64,000 nt of DNA. Source: Bin127 sp965200065 (lineage in GTDB: Bacteria > Chloroflexota > Dehalococcoidia > Lucifugimonadales > Lucifugimonadaceae). The translations under genes and the position numbers were made by a program. Positions 52,198 through 62,241 of the stretch are shown here, one piece after another. Below the pieces are notes generated by a model, which saw only the letters and a list, made by a program, of their open reading frames with translations, was not told the origin of the DNA and did not search any database. Location of the stretch: NCBI GenBank assembly GCA_965200065.1, contig CBDATF010000002.1:558001-622000 (forward strand). Reading direction: 5' to 3'. Numbering within the stretch: the first letter of the stretch is position 1; each line of letters begins with the position of its first letter.

Positions 52198-53551
52198 CGT
52201 CGGCGCACTTCTCGGCAGCGCATTTATATCGGCCGCCGAGTCTGCACTTCTGAGTGCTCGGCCCTCACACATCCAGCATCTCGCCGAGAATGGCGACCGA
52301 CGCGCCGACGCTGTGATGCGCGTGCTAGAGCGTCACGAGAACTTCTTTGCCACCATACTGCTGGTCGGCAATCTCTTCAACGTCCTCGTCGCTACCGCTT
52401 CTACGAGCCTCATCATCAACTCCATCGGCGGCGGCGAAAACACCGTTCTCACTACCATCATCTCCACCGTAGTGGCGACCGTGATGGTCTACATCGTTGG
52501 TGAATTGACGCCCAAGACACTAGGCGCCATCGCACCCGAAACCTGGTCGCTCGCCGTTGCCCACATCATCCTCGCAATCATGACGGTCACCAAGCCGGTC
52601 GTATGGGTATTCGCACTATTGCCCCGCGGCCTGTTGCGAGTATTCGGAGTGTCCGCAGCCGATGCACGTCCGGGCTATACGCATGGCGAACTGAGCCTCA
52701 TCATCGACCAGAGCCAGGAGCAAGGGCTGTTTGACGACACGCATGGCGAGATGCTCGACAACCTGATCGACTTCGGCGCGCGTGACCTGCGAGACCATCG
52801 CATTCGTGTCCATACCAGTCAGATCGTATGGCTGAACGAGCAAGACACCCTCCAGACTTTCCTGAGCAAATACCGTGAGCACGTTGAAGACATCAACAAG
52901 ACGCTCGAACCTCACCGATTGCAACCCGGTTTCGTGGTGCAGCTCGGTGAACCCTTGCGAACCGGCTACTGGTACGACCTCGATAACTTGGCCGGCGCGA
53001 TCTATGCCAACGATGTAATCAAATTCATCGCTGACGGTGCCAGTGAAAGACTCGATAGCCCAGTAACGGAGCTGATGCGCCACGACATCCTGATACTGCC
53101 CGACACGACCAAGCTAGATGACCTCTTTACGGAGATGATCCGGACTGGACAGCACCTCGCAGTAGCGCATAACGATGAAAGGCGCATCAATGGGTTGGTA
53201 ACCCTCAACGGGCTTTTGGAGATGATGCGCGGCGACGATGACGACACTTTGGTGTTCGAAGAAAACGCGATTGAACAGTTAGACATCGACACCTACGTCC
53301 TCCACGGTGCGCTGTCGGTTGAGAGGACTCGAGATGTGACCGGCATCGAGATTCCGCCGAGTGAGCGGTATGAAACCATCGCTGGCTTCTTCATCGATTT
53401 CGCACAGCAAATGCCGCACACCGCCATGAAGACGACCTACAACGACGCGCTGCTGATGGAGGTTGTCGAGATGAACGAGAACCGTATCGAGCGTCTGAAG
53501 TTGACAAACATCGCACCGTCAAACAGTTCCGAACTCGCTGAGCGTAGATAG
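52175..53551 (+). CDS. CNNM/DUF21-domain HlyC/CorC-family membrane protein
   Basis: 458 residues. The N-terminal CNNM (DUF21) domain has four hydrophobic segments with SAFISAAESALLSARPS and VGELTPKTLGAIAPE. Two CBS domains follow (about 215-345), one carrying VTELMRHDILILPDTTKLDDL. A CorC_HlyC C-terminal domain closes, with ERYETIAGFFIDFAQQMP. Family members are linked to Mg2+/Co2+ efflux or homeostasis; substrate here is unproven. CBS 1 is degenerate, with a long insertion. It stands 117 nt after recA and 20 nt before tilS. Its start lies in a 13-bp inverted repeat, so translational or operator control is likely. Confidence 0.9.
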   Translation: MIINVLMIVGALLGSAFISAAESALLSARPSHIQHLAENGDRRADAVMRVLERHENFFATILLVGNLFNVLVATASTSLIINSIGGGENTVLTTIISTVVATVMVYIVGELTPKTLGAIAPETWSLAVAHIILAIMTVTKPVVWVFALLPRGLLRVFGVSAADARPGYTHGELSLIIDQSQEQGLFDDTHGEMLDNLIDFGARDLRDHRIRVHTSQIVWLNEQDTLQTFLSKYREHVEDINKTLEPHRLQPGFVVQLGEPLRTGYWYDLDNLAGAIYANDVIKFIADGASERLDSPVTELMRHDILILPDTTKLDDLFTEMIRTGQHLAVAHNDERRINGLVTLNGLLEMMRGDDDDTLVFEENAIEQLDIDTYVLHGALSVERTRDVTGIEIPPSERYETIAGFFIDFAQQMPHTAMKTTYNDALLMEVVEMNENRIERLKLTNIAPSNSSELAERR

Positions 53552-53571
53552 GCTCGAGCGATGTTAATCCC

Positions 53572-55014
53572 ATGTCCAGGGATGCTGATAACCAGGGATT
53601 CCTCCGCAAGCTCGACAACGGCTTTGCTGATGCCGGGGGTTCCGATCAACACGTTGTCGTCTGCGCCATCTCGGGCGGGATAGACTCTACTGCCCTGCTA
53701 CTGGGCACTACCCGGTTCAAAGACCGTTATCGAAAGCTGTATGCCGCGCATTACAACCACCGCGCACGCGGCCAAGCTTCCGACATGGATGAGGAGTTCG
53801 TCCGAAGCATCTGCACCGATGCGGATATCCCTCTCTCTGTAGGCAGTGCCAAAAGCGCGGTTCAGACGCTTGATGAAGACTCGGCGCGCGCAGAGCGATA
53901 CCGATTTCTGATCGACACCGCGGATAAGCTAGGTGCTGACGCCATCATCACTGCCCATACCCTTGACGACCAAGCAGAGACGGTGCTCTTCCGCATCACG
54001 CGCGGGGCTGGCATCAGAGGCGCCGGCGCGATGCGGCCGGTGCGGACTGTGAACACTGCATCAGGCAAACGCGTCAATATTGTGAGGCCGATGTTGGCGA
54101 TAACGCGTTATGAAGCGGAGCAATTCCTGAACTCTCGGAACATAACCGCGCGCCATGATGCATCGAATGATGACTGGGTTAGATACTCCCGCAACCGCAT
54201 CAGACACCGCGTAATGCCCGAGTTGCAAGCCATCAATTCGCAAGCAGCACACGCAATTGCGAGGTTCGCCGGGATAATCCGTGAAACTGACGACGCACTC
54301 GAGCAGATCGCTCAAGAGTGTCTACAACAGGCAATGACGGAGCATCCCAATACCTACGACCGCCAGACACTCGCGAGCTTGCACTCGGTCATCCGTGCCG
54401 CCGTGCTCACAAATATCTTCAACGAAACGGCAACTCCAAATTCGCAACTCAACCAGACCCACATCGTTAAACTGCTGGAACTAATCTCATCCGGCAAATC
54501 AAGTGAATATCGTCTGCCCGGCGGCGTAACGTTCCGATCTGATCACCAACACATCCAGATGCTTCCGCGTAACACGGAGCCAGTCGATACTGTGCCCTAT
54601 CCGCGTCCGATATGCACGATACGCATGGCTATCCCCGGCCGTGTCGATCTCGGTGATGGCTACTGGATGTCAGCTTCGGTAAAAGATATTGCCGACGGAT
54701 TTCCGCACCCATCTCCCGATGAAGCATGGCTGGCGCCAAGTCTCATCTCAAGCGAAGGTCTCATCATCAGAAATCGGCATCACAGCGACCGCTTCAATCC
54801 GCTGGGAATGCCGGAAGAGGTAGACCTCTCTGCGTTTCTGATTAAGTCAAAGATTCCCGCTACTTGGCGAAACAGGATCCCGATGGTCGTGGCGCCGCAA
54901 TCCGGACATATCGCTTGGTTACCGCGAATCAGACCGGCCGAATGGGCAAAACATACGCCGCAACATCGCACCGCCCTGCATCTGCGCCTTGAGCGTGAAA
55001 ACGAAACAGCTTAG
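53572..55014 (+). CDS. tilS: tRNA(Ile)-lysidine synthase TilS
   Basis: 480 residues. The PP-loop SGGIDST lies at 34-40, followed by AAHYNHRARGQASDMDEEFV, AHTLDDQAETVLFRITRG and RIRHRVMPELQAIN. The C-terminal TilS domain has SDRFNPLGMPEEVDLSAFLI and KIPATWRNRIPMVV. It converts C34 of the AUA-reading tRNA-Ile to lysidine, which changes both codon and amino-acid identity. It ends 19 nt from the convergent next gene, without a visible terminator. Confidence 0.96.
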   Translation: MSRDADNQGFLRKLDNGFADAGGSDQHVVVCAISGGIDSTALLLGTTRFKDRYRKLYAAHYNHRARGQASDMDEEFVRSICTDADIPLSVGSAKSAVQTLDEDSARAERYRFLIDTADKLGADAIITAHTLDDQAETVLFRITRGAGIRGAGAMRPVRTVNTASGKRVNIVRPMLAITRYEAEQFLNSRNITARHDASNDDWVRYSRNRIRHRVMPELQAINSQAAHAIARFAGIIRETDDALEQIAQECLQQAMTEHPNTYDRQTLASLHSVIRAAVLTNIFNETATPNSQLNQTHIVKLLELISSGKSSEYRLPGGVTFRSDHQHIQMLPRNTEPVDTVPYPRPICTIRMAIPGRVDLGDGYWMSASVKDIADGFPHPSPDEAWLAPSLISSEGLIIRNRHHSDRFNPLGMPEEVDLSAFLIKSKIPATWRNRIPMVVAPQSGHIAWLPRIRPAEWAKHTPQHRTALHLRLERENETA

Positions 55015-55033
55015 CGCATCACCTACGTAGCGA

Positions 55034-56077
55034 TCAGTACAAATCGCGTTCTGGAACTCCCAAGTCCTGTTCCAGCAGTCTGGGGTTCTGAATTCGGCCC
55101 GGAAGCATCCCGCGCGGCGCGACCGCTTCTCCGTCAATCTCTTTTATGCCGGCCGTAAGCGGCACTGGAGATGCCCCAGCGATGTAGCGACCGACAAAGA
55201 ACATGTTCACATCTACGGCAGAGGCTTTGTACTCTCGAATCAGTTCAGGCGTCAAATCTCCCTCTACCCATATCTCAACGTTCCTAAATCCAGCGTCGTC
55301 TAGTCTCGCCCTCAACTCACGCGCCAGGGACGGCATGCCGCCACCCAGATTCTCCGGAACATTCATCTTCACCGCACGAAGACGGTTTGATGGGCCGCCG
55401 CTCAGGGCATAAGCCGCATCTAACGCTTCCTGTATCGAATCGCCTACCGTGGGCACGGGGATAACGCGCTGCACACCGACACGGCTATGTCGATGGTAGA
55501 CCGTCATGGCGCGATTGGCCGCACCCCATATCAGCACGAAATCCTGTGGGAAAGAGCCGATAGGAACAGTTGAGGTTATCTCACCGCCCTTCTCGGTCGA
55601 AACGGCTGCGCAACCGCCGATATATGCCGAATACTCCATCGCACCCACAACTTGAGGATGGATATGTGCGGCGCCGTTGACGATTACGCGCGTGCCATCC
55701 GCTGCCCGTACACACTCGCTGGCTGCCGTCGCCCAGCCGATGCCTGACGCAAGAATGCCAGTGATGAGATTGCGGTCTATGCCGAACGAAGCGTATGGTG
55801 CGCTGATCCTCAACAAAGTCTCACCAGCACCTATCGCATCGCCATCCGATAGCGACTGCACCGTCGAATCGATGGCCGGCAGTCTGACACGCAGGAACGC
55901 CAGCACATCACGCATCCCAGATAGAATGCCCGGCGTGCCCGCGTATACCTCAAACACTACCCTCGGGTTGCGCTGCTCCGTCCGCAGTATCGTCTGAGCA
56001 TTGTGATACTCAACCGATACCGTAGCCCCGCGCAACGTCGCAGGAGATAGTTCAAGATTCTCTCGTGGAATAGTCAC
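55034..56077 (-). CDS. Nicotinate phosphoribosyltransferase-like protein
   Basis: 347 residues. It matches the short NAPRTase subgroup related to archaeal enzymes: NPRVVFEVYAGTPGILSGM with a Asn-Pro motif, ETLLRISAPYASFGIDRNLITG, a central IGGCAAVSTEKGGEI region, and late AVKMNVPENLGGGMP, EIWVEGDLTPELIREY. The usual enzyme links nicotinate to PRPP to give nicotinate mononucleotide, an early step of NAD salvage whose later product is the substrate of NadE encoded at 47025. The active-site His cannot be placed with certainty here, so related phosphoribosyltransfer activity is possible. Confidence 0.8.
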   Translation of the reverse strand: MTIPRENLELSPATLRGATVSVEYHNAQTILRTEQRNPRVVFEVYAGTPGILSGMRDVLAFLRVRLPAIDSTVQSLSDGDAIGAGETLLRISAPYASFGIDRNLITGILASGIGWATAASECVRAADGTRVIVNGAAHIHPQVVGAMEYSAYIGGCAAVSTEKGGEITSTVPIGSFPQDFVLIWGAANRAMTVYHRHSRVGVQRVIPVPTVGDSIQEALDAAYALSGGPSNRLRAVKMNVPENLGGGMPSLARELRARLDDAGFRNVEIWVEGDLTPELIREYKASAVDVNMFFVGRYIAGASPVPLTAGIKEIDGEAVAPRGMLPGRIQNPRLLEQDLGVPERDLY

Positions 56078-56171
56078 TAATCAATTACCGAACATCAGGT
56101 TATCTGTGAAAGAGGGTATAGCATCTCACGAACATATCGACACAAAGCAACGATTTATATGCGCGCCGCGC

Positions 56172-56909
56172 TCATCGCCCGGGCAATTCAGGCGGACGGA
56201 AACGCACTCGCAACAAGCCTTTGATGTCTTCGCTCGCCGTTGAGATGATTCTGACCCGCGTATCAGAATCGTCTACCCAGTAGACGGGGATCTCCTTGAT
56301 CTTGTAGCCGGCACGGAGACTGAGCAACAGTAGCTCAGTGTCGAAGAACCATCCCGTGTTCTCAACATACGGAACTACGCGCTCCGCCACTTCTCTCGAA
56401 ACTGCTTTGAAGCCGCACTGGGCATCGCGGAACGTCTTGCGCGGGAACAATATCCGGATGAGGCCGTTGTAGGACCTCGAAACGAACTCCCGTTTGAAGG
56501 TGCGGTCCACTACCCGAGATTCCGGTAACAGGCGGGAGCCGATCGAGACATCGTAGCCCCCGTACGCGATGGCATTCACCAACGGTTCGAGCGACTCCAA
56601 CCGCGTCGATAGATCGACATCCATGAAGCACCTGACATCGGCATCGCTCTCCATCCAGGAGCGTTTCAGCGCCCGTCCGCGTCCGCGCTGATCAAGGCGC
56701 GTCAATCTCACATTGGGATAATCGACTGACAGCTGCGTGCCCACCTCTGGCGTGGCATCCTCAGAGCCGTTGTCCGCAATCGTGATGCGCCAGTCCCAAT
56801 CGGCCGCCACCTCATTCGAGAGGTGGTTGGTCAACGTGTCGATGCAACGCGGGAGCGAGTGCTCCTCGTTGAGCACCGGTATTGTTATATCTACTGAAAT
56901 GTTCGACAT
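56172..56909 (-). CDS. Family 2 glycosyltransferase, polyprenyl-phosphate type
   Basis: 245 residues from ATG at 56909; an upstream TTG overlapping the purH stop (56933) is less likely. GT-A fold motifs: VDITIPVLNEEHSLPRCI, IADNGSEDATPEV and the metal-binding CFMDVDLSTRLESL. Later RDAQCGFKAVSREVAERVV and WFFDTELLLLSLRAGYKIKE are typical of DPM1/ALG5-like enzymes that load a sugar on polyprenyl phosphate. No transmembrane segment is visible. It follows purH closely and may share its transcript. Confidence 0.88.
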   Translation of the reverse strand: MSNISVDITIPVLNEEHSLPRCIDTLTNHLSNEVAADWDWRITIADNGSEDATPEVGTQLSVDYPNVRLTRLDQRGRGRALKRSWMESDADVRCFMDVDLSTRLESLEPLVNAIAYGGYDVSIGSRLLPESRVVDRTFKREFVSRSYNGLIRILFPRKTFRDAQCGFKAVSREVAERVVPYVENTGWFFDTELLLLSLRAGYKIKEIPVYWVDDSDTRVRIISTASEDIKGLLRVRFRPPELPGR

Positions 56910-56929
56910 CTCGTAATCATCCACGTATC

Positions 56930-58489
56930 TCAATGATAGAAGTGGCGTCTTCCAGTGACTACCATCGCCAATCCAAACTCGTTCGCAGCGCGAATCACCG
57001 CGTCGTCGTTTACCGAGCCGCCAGGCTGCACTATCGCACGCACCCCGGCCGCGGCGGCTACCTCGACAGCATCCGGAAATGGGATGAAGGCGTCCGATGC
57101 CATCACGGAGCCTGCAGAGTCGTCGCTGGCAACACGCGCTGAAATCTGCACGCTGGTAACTCGATTCGGCTGTCCGGCACCCATGCCGACCAAGGCGCGG
57201 TCCTTCGCGAAAACTATCGCATTCGACTTAACGTATCGACATGCACGCCAAGCGAATTGAAGATCGATATATTCATTTTCAGTCGGCATACGCTTCGTCA
57301 CGATACGTGCATCTCTGAAGTCATCATCCGATACTACGTCAGGCTCTTGAACCAGCGCGCCGCCTGATACTGTTCGCACTTCCAACGGCGCAGCACGGTG
57401 CGGAGCGACTTTCAAAACGCGTGTGCGACGTCGCGTCTTGAGCAGGTCCAACGCTTCCGACTCGTAGTCGGGTGCGACTACTACATCGAGCAGCAGCCCC
57501 TTCATGGCGAATGCCGTTTTCGCCTGCAAAGGCTCGCTGAATGCCACAATGCCGCCAAATGCAGACACCGGATCGCCAGCGCGCGCTTTCTCCCAGGCAT
57601 CGGTTTGCTTATCGCTTACTGCCAGTCCGCACGGGTTGGCATGTTTTACCACCACCGCCGTATGATCGCCAAAATCGGCGAAGGCCGTCGCTGCCGACCA
57701 GGCCGCATCAGCATCGAAATAGTTGAGGTAAGACATCTCGATGCCACGCAACTGTTCAGCATTGACTACACCGCCGCACTCGCCGGGCGAGGAGTAGATG
57801 CCGGCCTGCTGATGGGGATTTTCACCGTAACGTGGACGCGCCCTCAATTCGTAGCCGAAAGTCAACTCATCCGGCAACTCGGTCGCATCCGAATCACCAC
57901 CGTCATCCCGTAGATACCCAGCAATCGCAGTGTCATACGCCGCTACATGCTGAAACGCCTTCGCCGCCAGACGACGCCGTTCCGACGATGTCACTTCACA
58001 ATTGCGGATCATCTGCCCGACACGCTCGTAATCGTTCGGATCTACCACTACGACAACGCTCGGGTGGTTCTTAGCTGCTGCGCGTGTAAGCGCGGGACCG
58101 CCGATGTCGATGTTCTCCAATGCATCTTGCAACGTCGCATCGGGGCTTTGCACCGTCTCGACAAAGGGATAGAGGTTGTTGACGAGAATATCGATCTTGC
58201 GAATCCCTAAACTATCCAGCTGCTTCTGGTGGTCCTCGTTATCCCGCAACGCGAGCAGACCGCCGTGAATGTGTGGATGCAACGTCTTCACTCGGCCATC
58301 CAGAATCTCCGGTGATCCGGTAAGTTCTGCAACCTCGGTCGTCTCGATACCACCCGCGCGCAGCTCGGCCGCGGAGCCTCCTGAGGAGACGATCTCATAA
58401 CCGCAATCGACGAGCAATTGCGCGAACTCAACCAGTCCCTGCCGGTTGTATGCGCTAAACAGCGCGAGCTTGTTGCTACTACTACTCAT
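56930..58489 (-). CDS. purH: Bifunctional AICAR formyltransferase / IMP cyclohydrolase
   Basis: 519 residues. The IMP cyclohydrolase half has MGS-like sequences (ALFSAYNRQGLVEFAQLLVD, SSGGSAAELRAGG, LTGSPEILDGRVKTLHPHIHG). The formyltransferase half has LRARPRYGENPHQQAGIYS, VVKHANPCGLAV (with the catalytic Lys-His) and FIPFPDAVEVAAAAGVRAIVQ PGGSV. It performs the last two steps of IMP synthesis. Its position 19 nt after purM forms a purFMH run. Confidence 0.97.
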   Translation of the reverse strand: MSSSSNKLALFSAYNRQGLVEFAQLLVDCGYEIVSSGGSAAELRAGGIETTEVAELTGSPEILDGRVKTLHPHIHGGLLALRDNEDHQKQLDSLGIRKIDILVNNLYPFVETVQSPDATLQDALENIDIGGPALTRAAAKNHPSVVVVVDPNDYERVGQMIRNCEVTSSERRRLAAKAFQHVAAYDTAIAGYLRDDGGDSDATELPDELTFGYELRARPRYGENPHQQAGIYSSPGECGGVVNAEQLRGIEMSYLNYFDADAAWSAATAFADFGDHTAVVVKHANPCGLAVSDKQTDAWEKARAGDPVSAFGGIVAFSEPLQAKTAFAMKGLLLDVVVAPDYESEALDLLKTRRRTRVLKVAPHRAAPLEVRTVSGGALVQEPDVVSDDDFRDARIVTKRMPTENEYIDLQFAWRACRYVKSNAIVFAKDRALVGMGAGQPNRVTSVQISARVASDDSAGSVMASDAFIPFPDAVEVAAAAGVRAIVQPGGSVNDDAVIRAANEFGLAMVVTGRRHFYH

Positions 58490-58508
58490 CTGCCATTAAT
58501 ACCGGCTT

Positions 58509-59537
58509 CTATACCCATGCCACGCGATCATCGACACCGTCAAACTCACTCGCCTCACCGATAATCCACGCGTCGTCAAGTGCGCCCAGCAGATAGTCAA
58601 CATCATCCGGTGATGCACATACGATCATGCCGACACCCATGTTGAAGACGTTGTACATCTCTACAGTATCGATACTGCCCTGCGTCTGAATGTAATCGAA
58701 GAGCGGCGGGACCGTCCAAGAGCTGCATTGCAACTTGGCGCCGAGCCCATCCGGCAGTGCGCGAGGCACGTTCTTGGCGAAGCTGCCGCCGGTTATATGC
58801 GCCAAGCTCTTCACTTTTCTCAACACCGGCAGCAGTTGATTCAGGTAACTCCGATGCGGCTCCAACAACGCCTCACCCAAAGTCCTGCCATCGTTCGGAA
58901 CCTCGCCATCCAGAACAGCCGCATCACTGTCAATGTCGAAGATCGACCTAATCAGCGAGTAGCCATTGGTATGTAGCCCGCTCGAGGGCAAAGCGAGCAG
59001 GACATCACCCGGCGCTACAGATTCGGGCTGCAATACCTCGTCGCGTCTCACTCGACCGATTATGAATCCAACCAGGTCGTAATCCTGCCCGTGGTATATG
59101 CCGGGCAAGGCGGCCGTCTCGCCGCCGATTAAGGCGCAGCCGTTCTCTCTACATGCCACCGCCAGACCGGTCAAAATCTGCTCAACGATATTGGCATCGT
59201 AGCTGCCTAGCCCGATGTAATCCAGGAAAAACAAGGGCACTGCGCCGGCTGGCAGAATGTCGTTGACGCAGTGATTCACAATGTCGATGCCGATTGTGTC
59301 GTGCCTGCCCATAGCCTGCGCGATCCGCATCTTCGTGCCCACTGAGTCGGTGCTTGAGACGGTCAGGAACTCGCTGTTAGCATCGGCATCAAACACTCCG
59401 CCGAAGCCGCCGGAAACGGACATCACTTGCGGAGAGTAGGTGCTTTTGGTGATATCGCCGATGCGAAGCTTGATATCGGCCGCGGCAACAAGGTCTACAC
59501 CCGCGGCAGAGTATTGACTAGCCGTGACCTTACTCAT
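58509..59537 (-). CDS. purM: Phosphoribosylformylglycinamidine cyclo-ligase
   Basis: 342 residues. VSGGFGGVFDADA, SVGTKMRIAQAMGRHDTIGID, LFFLDYIGLG and LIGGETAALPGIYHGQDYDLVG are family sequences, with GLHTNGYSLIR and HITGGSFAKNVPRALPDGLGA in the ATP-binding half. It closes the imidazole ring to give AIR, the fifth step of purine synthesis. Between purF (43 nt) and purH (19 nt). Confidence 0.97.
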   Translation of the reverse strand: MSKVTASQYSAAGVDLVAAADIKLRIGDITKSTYSPQVMSVSGGFGGVFDADANSEFLTVSSTDSVGTKMRIAQAMGRHDTIGIDIVNHCVNDILPAGAVPLFFLDYIGLGSYDANIVEQILTGLAVACRENGCALIGGETAALPGIYHGQDYDLVGFIIGRVRRDEVLQPESVAPGDVLLALPSSGLHTNGYSLIRSIFDIDSDAAVLDGEVPNDGRTLGEALLEPHRSYLNQLLPVLRKVKSLAHITGGSFAKNVPRALPDGLGAKLQCSSWTVPPLFDYIQTQGSIDTVEMYNVFNMGVGMIVCASPDDVDYLLGALDDAWIIGEASEFDGVDDRVAWV

Positions 59538-59580
59538 CCCCAGATCAATGTCCCAAAGACCGATGCGCTAAAGACCGATG

Positions 59581-61074
59581 TCAAGATGCGGCTATAGGTT
59601 GTGGAACGAGATGGTCCATACGCAACTTGTCCATCTCGAGTTGAACGTCTATGGGATACTTACCGGTGAAGCAACCACGACAGTACTCGCTCGGCGCCGC
59701 CGACACCGCCTCTTCCAATCCTTCCAGGCTCAAGTAGTAGAGACTGTCCGCGTCGATGATCTCACATATCTCCTCAATGGAGTAATTGGCGGCAATCAGC
59801 TGGTCCAAAGTCGCCATATCAACGCCGAAATGACAGGTAGATTTGATCGGCGGAGCAGCAACGCGAACGTGAACTTCCTTCGCGCCAGCATCCCTCAGCA
59901 TCTTCACTACCCGCCGGATCGTCGTGCTGCGAACGATAGTATCGTCTACCACCACGATACGCTTTCCACCCACGATCTGCCGCATGACATTGAACTTCGT
60001 CCGCACTCCGATATCGCGCATGTACTGATCTGGCTGGATAAAGGTGCGTCCTACGTAGCGGTTTCTTACCAACCCATCGACGTACGGAATCTTTGCCGCG
60101 CTGGCGTAACCAGTCGCATGCGGTGTTGATGAGTCGGGAATACCGATGACGAGATCAGCTTCAACCCGAGACTCGTGGTAAGTCATCTCGCCCATCTTCA
60201 TCCGGCTCTTGTAAGCCAACATGCCCTCAAGCACACTATCGGGACGGGCGAAATATATCTGTTCAAAGACACACATCTTGTGCACCGCCTCGGCTTTCGG
60301 CCAGATGCGACTGCGGATGCCCTCTCGATTCGCAACCACTACCTCGCCCGGCTCTAGTTCTCTTACGAACTCAGCACCGATATTGTCGAGCGCCGCAGAC
60401 TCGGATGCGAATACCCAGCCTTCATCCAGAGTACCGAGACAGAGAGGACGCACTCCCAGTGGATCACGGACGGAGATGATGTCGCGCTTAGTCATCATGA
60501 TCAGCGAATAGGCGCCTTTGAGAAGCGACATCACCTCGTCCGACACTGCAAACCAATCTTCGCCCGGCGTCTTCGCGTACAGCTCAGCAATCACTTCGCT
60601 GTCGGTCCCGCCCGTAAACTCGCTACCGTACTTCGCGGCGCAGAAATCTCGCAAGTGGAGAGCGTTGATTACATTGCCGTTATGCCCGACCGCGATCTGT
60701 CCGCGCGGTCCGTACGCCATCAGGGGTTGTGCGTTCTGTCGACGGTTAGAACCGGTTGTCGAGTAGCGCGTGTGTGCGATCGCCAGATGTCCTTGAAGGT
60801 TGGAGAGGTCATTCTCTTTGAAGACCTGTGCAACCAGTCCAACGTCCGCGGTCAAATTGATGGCAGTGCCATTCGATGCGGCGATTCCCGCGCTTTCCTG
60901 TCCGCGATGTTGGAGTGCGAAGATGCCGAAGAAGGCCGCACGTGCCGCCTCATGTCCTGGAATATATGCACCGAATATACCGCAAGCTTCTCGCGGCTTT
61001 TCGACGTCAACAGCGACGGGTTCGTGATTTACTGGATCACTCAAATCCGGTGCAGTCGCAACGTGACGCAACAC
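59581..61074 (-). CDS. purF: Amidophosphoribosyltransferase
   Basis: 497 residues. The catalytic cysteine of the class II amidotransferase is Cys31 in EACGIFGAY, so a 30-residue propeptide is expected, as in the Bacillus type. PRPP-binding VVVDDTIVRSTT and late cysteines in EYCRGCFTGKYP suit an enzyme with a 4Fe-4S cluster. It transfers ammonia from glutamine to PRPP in the first committed purine step. It heads the purFMH run. Confidence 0.96.
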   Translation of the reverse strand: MLRHVATAPDLSDPVNHEPVAVDVEKPREACGIFGAYIPGHEAARAAFFGIFALQHRGQESAGIAASNGTAINLTADVGLVAQVFKENDLSNLQGHLAIAHTRYSTTGSNRRQNAQPLMAYGPRGQIAVGHNGNVINALHLRDFCAAKYGSEFTGGTDSEVIAELYAKTPGEDWFAVSDEVMSLLKGAYSLIMMTKRDIISVRDPLGVRPLCLGTLDEGWVFASESAALDNIGAEFVRELEPGEVVVANREGIRSRIWPKAEAVHKMCVFEQIYFARPDSVLEGMLAYKSRMKMGEMTYHESRVEADLVIGIPDSSTPHATGYASAAKIPYVDGLVRNRYVGRTFIQPDQYMRDIGVRTKFNVMRQIVGGKRIVVVDDTIVRSTTIRRVVKMLRDAGAKEVHVRVAAPPIKSTCHFGVDMATLDQLIAANYSIEEICEIIDADSLYYLSLEGLEEAVSAAPSEYCRGCFTGKYPIDVQLEMDKLRMDHLVPQPIAAS

Positions 61075-61160
61075 ATCGCTCAGTTCCGCCTAAACCCTTG
61101 CACGTGCAATATCCATGTTAAATGCGATTCGCACTTCGCGCACACATTCACTCGAAATCT

Positions 61161-62153
61161 TTATACCGGCGGCACTACCCATTCCGGAGCTTCGCCGCGT
61201 GCCACGCGGGCGACGTTAGCCACCGCATTCGCCGTCGCGTTGTACTCCGACTCAATCGCACGTGTCGCCAAGTGGGGCGTCACGATCACATTCGTCATGT
61301 TCGGCAGATCGTTGTCCGTCTCGATCGGTTCAATCTCAGTAACATCCAGCCCGGCTCCGAATATCTGCCCATCGGTCAACGCACGCTTCAGAGCCGCTTC
61401 ATCAACCACCGGTCCGCGGCACGTGTTGACCAGGATAGCCGTGCTCTTCATCAGCGCAAACTCGCGGTCCGAGAGCATATGATGGGTCGTGCGCTCCAAC
61501 GGTACGTGCAGACTCACGATGTCAGACGTCTCGAGCAGTTCATCCAGTTCTACATACTTCGCATTGCAGGCATTCACGTACTCATCGTCGAAATCGACAA
61601 CGTCGTTGTAGACGACTTCGCATTCCCAACCTTGCAGCCGCTTCGCAACCCGCGAGCCGATGCGCCCCAATCCCACGATGCCGATGCGCTTGCCTACCAG
61701 AGTGTGGAACTCGTCTCTATCGCCACCGACGCCGGCCATCCAGGTGCCTGATTTAACCGATTCGATCTGCCGGTCGATTTTGCGTTCAATCGAGAGCATC
61801 AATAGCACGGCATGTTCGGCAACTGCAACCGCGTTGGCGCCGCCGTTGTTGGATACTGATACGCCCAGTTCAGCCAGCGCTGCTTTATCCATCCAATCGG
61901 TGCCGGCACTGAAGGTCTGGATCAGCCGCAGATTGCTCAACTTGGAGATGAACTCGGTATCGAATGTTCGCACTCCGGCAGGAATTAACGCCACGGCATC
62001 TTCGCACTCTTTCAGCACATCCTCAAGCGGCTGATCTGAGTCGACGAATCGCAACTCAAGTTCGGGATAATTGTTCGCTTCCGCCGTGATCTCCGCGTTG
62101 CGCACATTCACGCGGTCACTCGACATTGGACCCAACAAAACTGCTACAGCCAT
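61161..62153 (-). CDS. D-isomer 2-hydroxyacid dehydrogenase, phosphoglycerate dehydrogenase-like
   Basis: 330 residues. The NAD-binding core has IGIVGLGRIGSRVAKRLQGW with a downstream acidic residue (YNDVVDFDDE). Catalytic Arg lies in VNTCRGPVVDE, Glu in LDVTEIEPIE and His in VIVTPHLATRA. The N-terminal lobe is short and there is no ACT domain, so this is a small SerA-like or hydroxypyruvate/formate-dehydrogenase-like enzyme. Substrate cannot be read from the sequence. It is divergent from thrB across a 238-nt region with an inverted repeat, and follows purF in the same direction by 86 nt. Confidence 0.88.
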   Translation of the reverse strand: MAVAVLLGPMSSDRVNVRNAEITAEANNYPELELRFVDSDQPLEDVLKECEDAVALIPAGVRTFDTEFISKLSNLRLIQTFSAGTDWMDKAALAELGVSVSNNGGANAVAVAEHAVLLMLSIERKIDRQIESVKSGTWMAGVGGDRDEFHTLVGKRIGIVGLGRIGSRVAKRLQGWECEVVYNDVVDFDDEYVNACNAKYVELDELLETSDIVSLHVPLERTTHHMLSDREFALMKSTAILVNTCRGPVVDEAALKRALTDGQIFGAGLDVTEIEPIETDNDLPNMTNVIVTPHLATRAIESEYNATANAVANVARVARGEAPEWVVPPV

Positions 62154-62241
62154 AGCCTTAGCTTCTCTACTTTCTGATTGACCGGCATCAACCGGTTTCT
62201 GCTAATCACTTACTTTGCCACATGCGGCTTCAGGCGCACCT

